From Tieghemiomyces parasiticus (Eukaryota > Kickxellomycota > Dimargaritomycetes > Dimargaritales > Dimargaritaceae): 47,301 bases of DNA. Made by a program: the position numbers and the translations under genes. The stretch spans positions 1 to 47,301 of the forward strand of contig JANBPT010000291.1 of assembly GCA_027575765.1 (NCBI GenBank), read 5' to 3'. Positions 45,033 through 47,301 of the stretch are shown here, piece after piece; the first letter of the stretch is position 1; each line of letters opens with the position of its first letter. The notes beneath the pieces were generated by a model. The model was not told the origin of the DNA and made no database searches. It saw only the letters and a program-made list of their open reading frames with translations.

Positions 45033-45646
45033 CAGAGTAGGGGGTTGGCGGGAGGGGTGGAGGTCAAGTGCAAAAGTGGGTAGGTGGGTGGAGATGGGTT
45101 GGTGGAGGCATGCGGTCTAGTCAGGCTAGGGTCAGGTCGGAGATGAGCTGCTAGGACGACGTGGAGTGGGGCCAGGAGGGGGTGTGGCAAGTGCAGGACC
45201 TGACGGTGGGGATAGCCCGTCCTGTAGTCTGAGTCTGAAGGGTGAGGGGAACAAGGACGCCCGTCATGGTCATCCAGGCGATCATTGCGGCAGAGGAGAG
45301 GGGGGGCACAGGAGAGAGGTTGACTCACGTGACCATTCCCGACTGGCGACCCTAGCACGCTGCCGCCCGTCCTGGTGAAACCATCCATTGCATTATCCCC
45401 CCCCCCACTCAGCACCCTTCAGCCCGTCCAGCTTCCCCCGCCCCACCACGCCCAACCCGCCTAAGCCCTAGACACATCCACGGTTGCCGGCTCGCCTACC
45501 ACTCCGCCATCTCATTACGACTACATCGACTTCACCATTGTACTAGTATCCCTACGAACTAGCCCCCACGTCTACCCTTCGTCTGGCCTATTTTCTGCCC
45601 TCCGCTACATTACGACCAACCGACCGCCATTGGCCATCCGTTCCCC
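45033..45646. other. Shared divergent promoter of GTB1 and NDUFB8
   Basis: 614 bp between start codons. It contains the E-box below, a 10-base C-run near 45398-45407 and a long pyrimidine-rich leader into NDUFB8. Confidence 0.55.
45325..45332. promoter_or_regulatory. Palindromic E-box TCACGTGA
   Basis: A perfect bHLH (Cbf1-type) consensus roughly midway between the GTB1 and NDUFB8 start codons. Regulation is inferred from the motif and its place. Confidence 0.35.
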
Positions 45647-46488
45647 ATGCGTTCCCTCCGTCTGGTCCGATCCGCTGCCGCGGCCACCGGTCAGCGGCCG
45701 GCGCGCCTGCTGGTCGCCCGTAGCATGGCCACTTCGCTTCCCGCATCCAGTCCTAAGCGTTACGGCGAACATGGCGGCCGTTGGCTGGATCCCGAGCCCC
45801 TCACGGGTGACTACCCCAACTTGCCGCAATACCCCACTAACGAAAAGCCCCCGCTCGGCTGGGACAATATGCAGGACCGCCGCAACTTTGGCGATGTGGT
45901 AGGTATTCGGTTGACCTGGAACCCTTTGCATTTGGGATAGTCGTGGTTGGCGGGGCCAGCCAGGGAGCTCCCGTACACGACAGAGCCGGTCTCTAACTTT
46001 ACTTGCTTCCGTTGCCTCTATGCCTCGCCATCGGGACGGCTAAACGCCCAATATAACAGGTCCAAGAGCAGGACGAAATCCTCGGGGCCTGGGGCCCTAC
46101 TGTGTACCAGGGCAATACGCGTACGGTGGTGCGCGATTGGCTGTGCTTTTCCGCCTTCATTGGGGTCATCGCCGGCGTCGCCTACCTGAGCTACCCCAGG
46201 GCCCACTTTACTCGTCGCTCGTACCCGTACGGGGGTCTCCACCTTGAACTCGGGGGCGATCCCAACAATTTCGAAGACCGGCGCATGGACGTAAGTAATG
46301 GTGTCTCCTGGAGACGAGCGGCGGTTGTTCTGCCGGGTGAGGGGCCGTGGCCCGGGCCGGCCGGCGTTTCCAGAGGCTAAGGCTAACCGATTAACTTGCA
46401 CTTTCATCCCCCCCCGCTGTCAACCTTGACTTCAATGGCAATCTAGGCCCGGTCCCACCAGGATATTTTGGATGCCAAGGCCGAGTAG
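45647..46488 (+). CDS. Mitochondrial complex I subunit NDUFB8 (ASHI)
   Basis: Three exons (45647-45898, 46060-46290, 46447-46488; introns 161 and 156 bp, all phase 0) give 174 residues. It is an accessory subunit of the membrane arm of NADH:ubiquinone oxidoreductase. The N-terminus (about 1-27) is Arg/Ala/Ser-rich without acidic residues, a mitochondrial presequence. GDYPNLP and PPLGWDN match the conserved ASHI block. One membrane segment (WLCFSAFIGVIAGVAYLSY) is followed by SYPYGGLHLELGGDP, the family's hallmark. Reading on past 46290 without splicing adds 27 unrelated residues, whereas a GTAAGT donor there and a TAG acceptor at 46446 join in frame to a 13-codon last exon. An AATAAA follows the stop by about 120 bp. 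Size fits human NDUFB8 (186). Confidence 0.9.
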
Positions 46489-47301
46489 GGCTGGTTTCTT
46501 GTGAGTCGATCTGGCGCTCCGACAACGGTCTTTCTGGCGCTGGCTACAACGCGCCAGTATCACCGCCCACCCACGCATTGTTGAATGTAGGAGCCGACTG
46601 GGCCCTGGTTAATAAATATATATTAAACATCATTACACCTATCCACTGTGCCTGTGTTGCGAAGTATAGCTGCACGGGAGACTCTAAACGCCTAAGCGCC
46701 GTGAGGGACATTCACCCGGGACATAGAACACACGGCTGCAGATGACGGGGGCGTGTGGGTGGCTACTAGCAATGATTGGGTGCAACGTCGCTTGGGGGTT
46801 GTGGCTGATGCAGGAAGGTGCACCCCCCCCCCCCGGCGTCCATCACGACGGACGATACCAGCCGTCAACCTCCTGCCCACGCTCTCCCGCTAGATACCTG
46901 GAAAAGCCACAGGACTCGTACGTGCCTCTCAGTGGCCCAACCGCCTACACCCCCCCCCCTCTTCTCCTCCCGGAGAGGCCCTCGTCATATTGGGCAGCCT
47001 TATCGTTCTCTCGAGACCTATTCCGCCGCCCTTCGCCACTATACCCGTCGCCCGCTGTGGTGACCGTTGCTTCCTTCCCACTTAGCTCACCATCACCTGT
47101 GCTGACCTTGTATGCTGCTTGTTGCCCATTGGAAGCATTAATTTCCTTTCTACTACCTTCAGAATCACATCCGGTATTCTCCCCGCACAGCCGCTCCCCT
47201 CGTCGCTCCTCACGCATCATTAGAACCGGTTGTTTGGATGCCCCGTCATTCCTACGTTCCTCTGGGCCCCGCCCCTTTCCTCGTTCTCAACGTCCCTGGC
47301 C
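46489..47301. other. 3' flank of NDUFB8 to the window edge
   Basis: 813 bp without a recognised gene. It has a C-run of 12 near 46823-46834. From about 46815 to the end it is pyrimidine-rich on the plus strand, like the leaders of several genes here, so a plus-strand gene may start beyond the window. Confidence 0.4.
46611..46616 (+). terminator. Polyadenylation signal of NDUFB8
   Basis: AATAAA within an AT-rich stretch, about 123 bp after the stop codon of the spliced gene. Confidence 0.55.

Noticed and set aside
46291..46380. Unspliced C-terminus of NDUFB8
   Set aside because: The frame after MD is unrelated to the family and starts exactly at GTAAGT; a TAG acceptor at 46446 gives an in-frame 13-codon last exon.

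Overview
The window is nuclear DNA from a fungus. The genes carry spliceosomal introns of 129-234 bp with GTAAG/GTAGG/GTGAG donors, CAG/TAG acceptors and, where visible, CTAAY-type branch points. Third codon positions are GC-rich. The gene set (AMP deaminase, Mex67/NXF1, Noc3, Rad5, thymidylate synthase, Cyk3, Mps1, glucosidase II beta, complex I NDUFB8) is a fungal housekeeping set. Cyk3 and the ankyrin-plus-Dilute protein are fungal in character. The presence of complex I, sphingomyelin-synthase-type proteins and long gene-free spacers would suit an early-diverging (zygomycete-grade) lineage, but that placement is inference only.

Layout, left to right: AMP deaminase (-, 975-3296); a 3.2 kb divergent spacer; NXF1/MEX67 (+, 6484-8385); NOC3 (-, 8866-11748, five exons) converging on it; RAD5 (+, 12443-16138, three exons) sharing a 0.7 kb divergent promoter with NOC3; a 3 kb spacer holding a sharply bounded CpG-depleted segment (about 17101-18360); thymidylate synthase (+, 19199-20146); CYK3 (-, 20617-24144) converging on it; an ankyrin/Dilute-domain protein (-, 25569-28100); MPS1 kinase (-, 29267-31463, four exons); a 4 kb gene-poor stretch with two weak ORF candidates; two tandem sphingomyelin-synthase-like genes (+, 35465-36355 and 36971-37861); S-formylglutathione hydrolase (+, 38580-39582, two exons); a Ser/Asn-rich single-pass membrane protein (-, 40371-41075); glucosidase II beta subunit (-, 42898-45032, four exons) and NDUFB8 (+, 45647-46488, three exons), which share a divergent promoter with a perfect TCACGTGA E-box.

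I built the exon joins of NOC3, RAD5, MPS1, the hydrolase, glucosidase II beta and NDUFB8 by hand from splice sites, reading-frame phase and family conservation. Several include exons too short to show as ORFs: the last two of NOC3, exon 3 of MPS1, exon 3 of glucosidase II beta and the last exon of NDUFB8.

The genes do not form one pathway. They touch nucleotide metabolism (AMP deaminase, thymidylate synthase), ribosome assembly and mRNA export (NOC3, NXF1), DNA damage tolerance (RAD5), mitosis and cytokinesis (MPS1, CYK3), and secretion, surface and lipid functions (glucosidase II beta, the surface protein, the lipid synthases). I see no clear new multi-gene system. The best leads are the CpG-depleted segment, the tandem lipid-synthase pair with patchy near-identity, and a Cyk3 whose transglutaminase fold seems to have lost both catalytic Cys and His.
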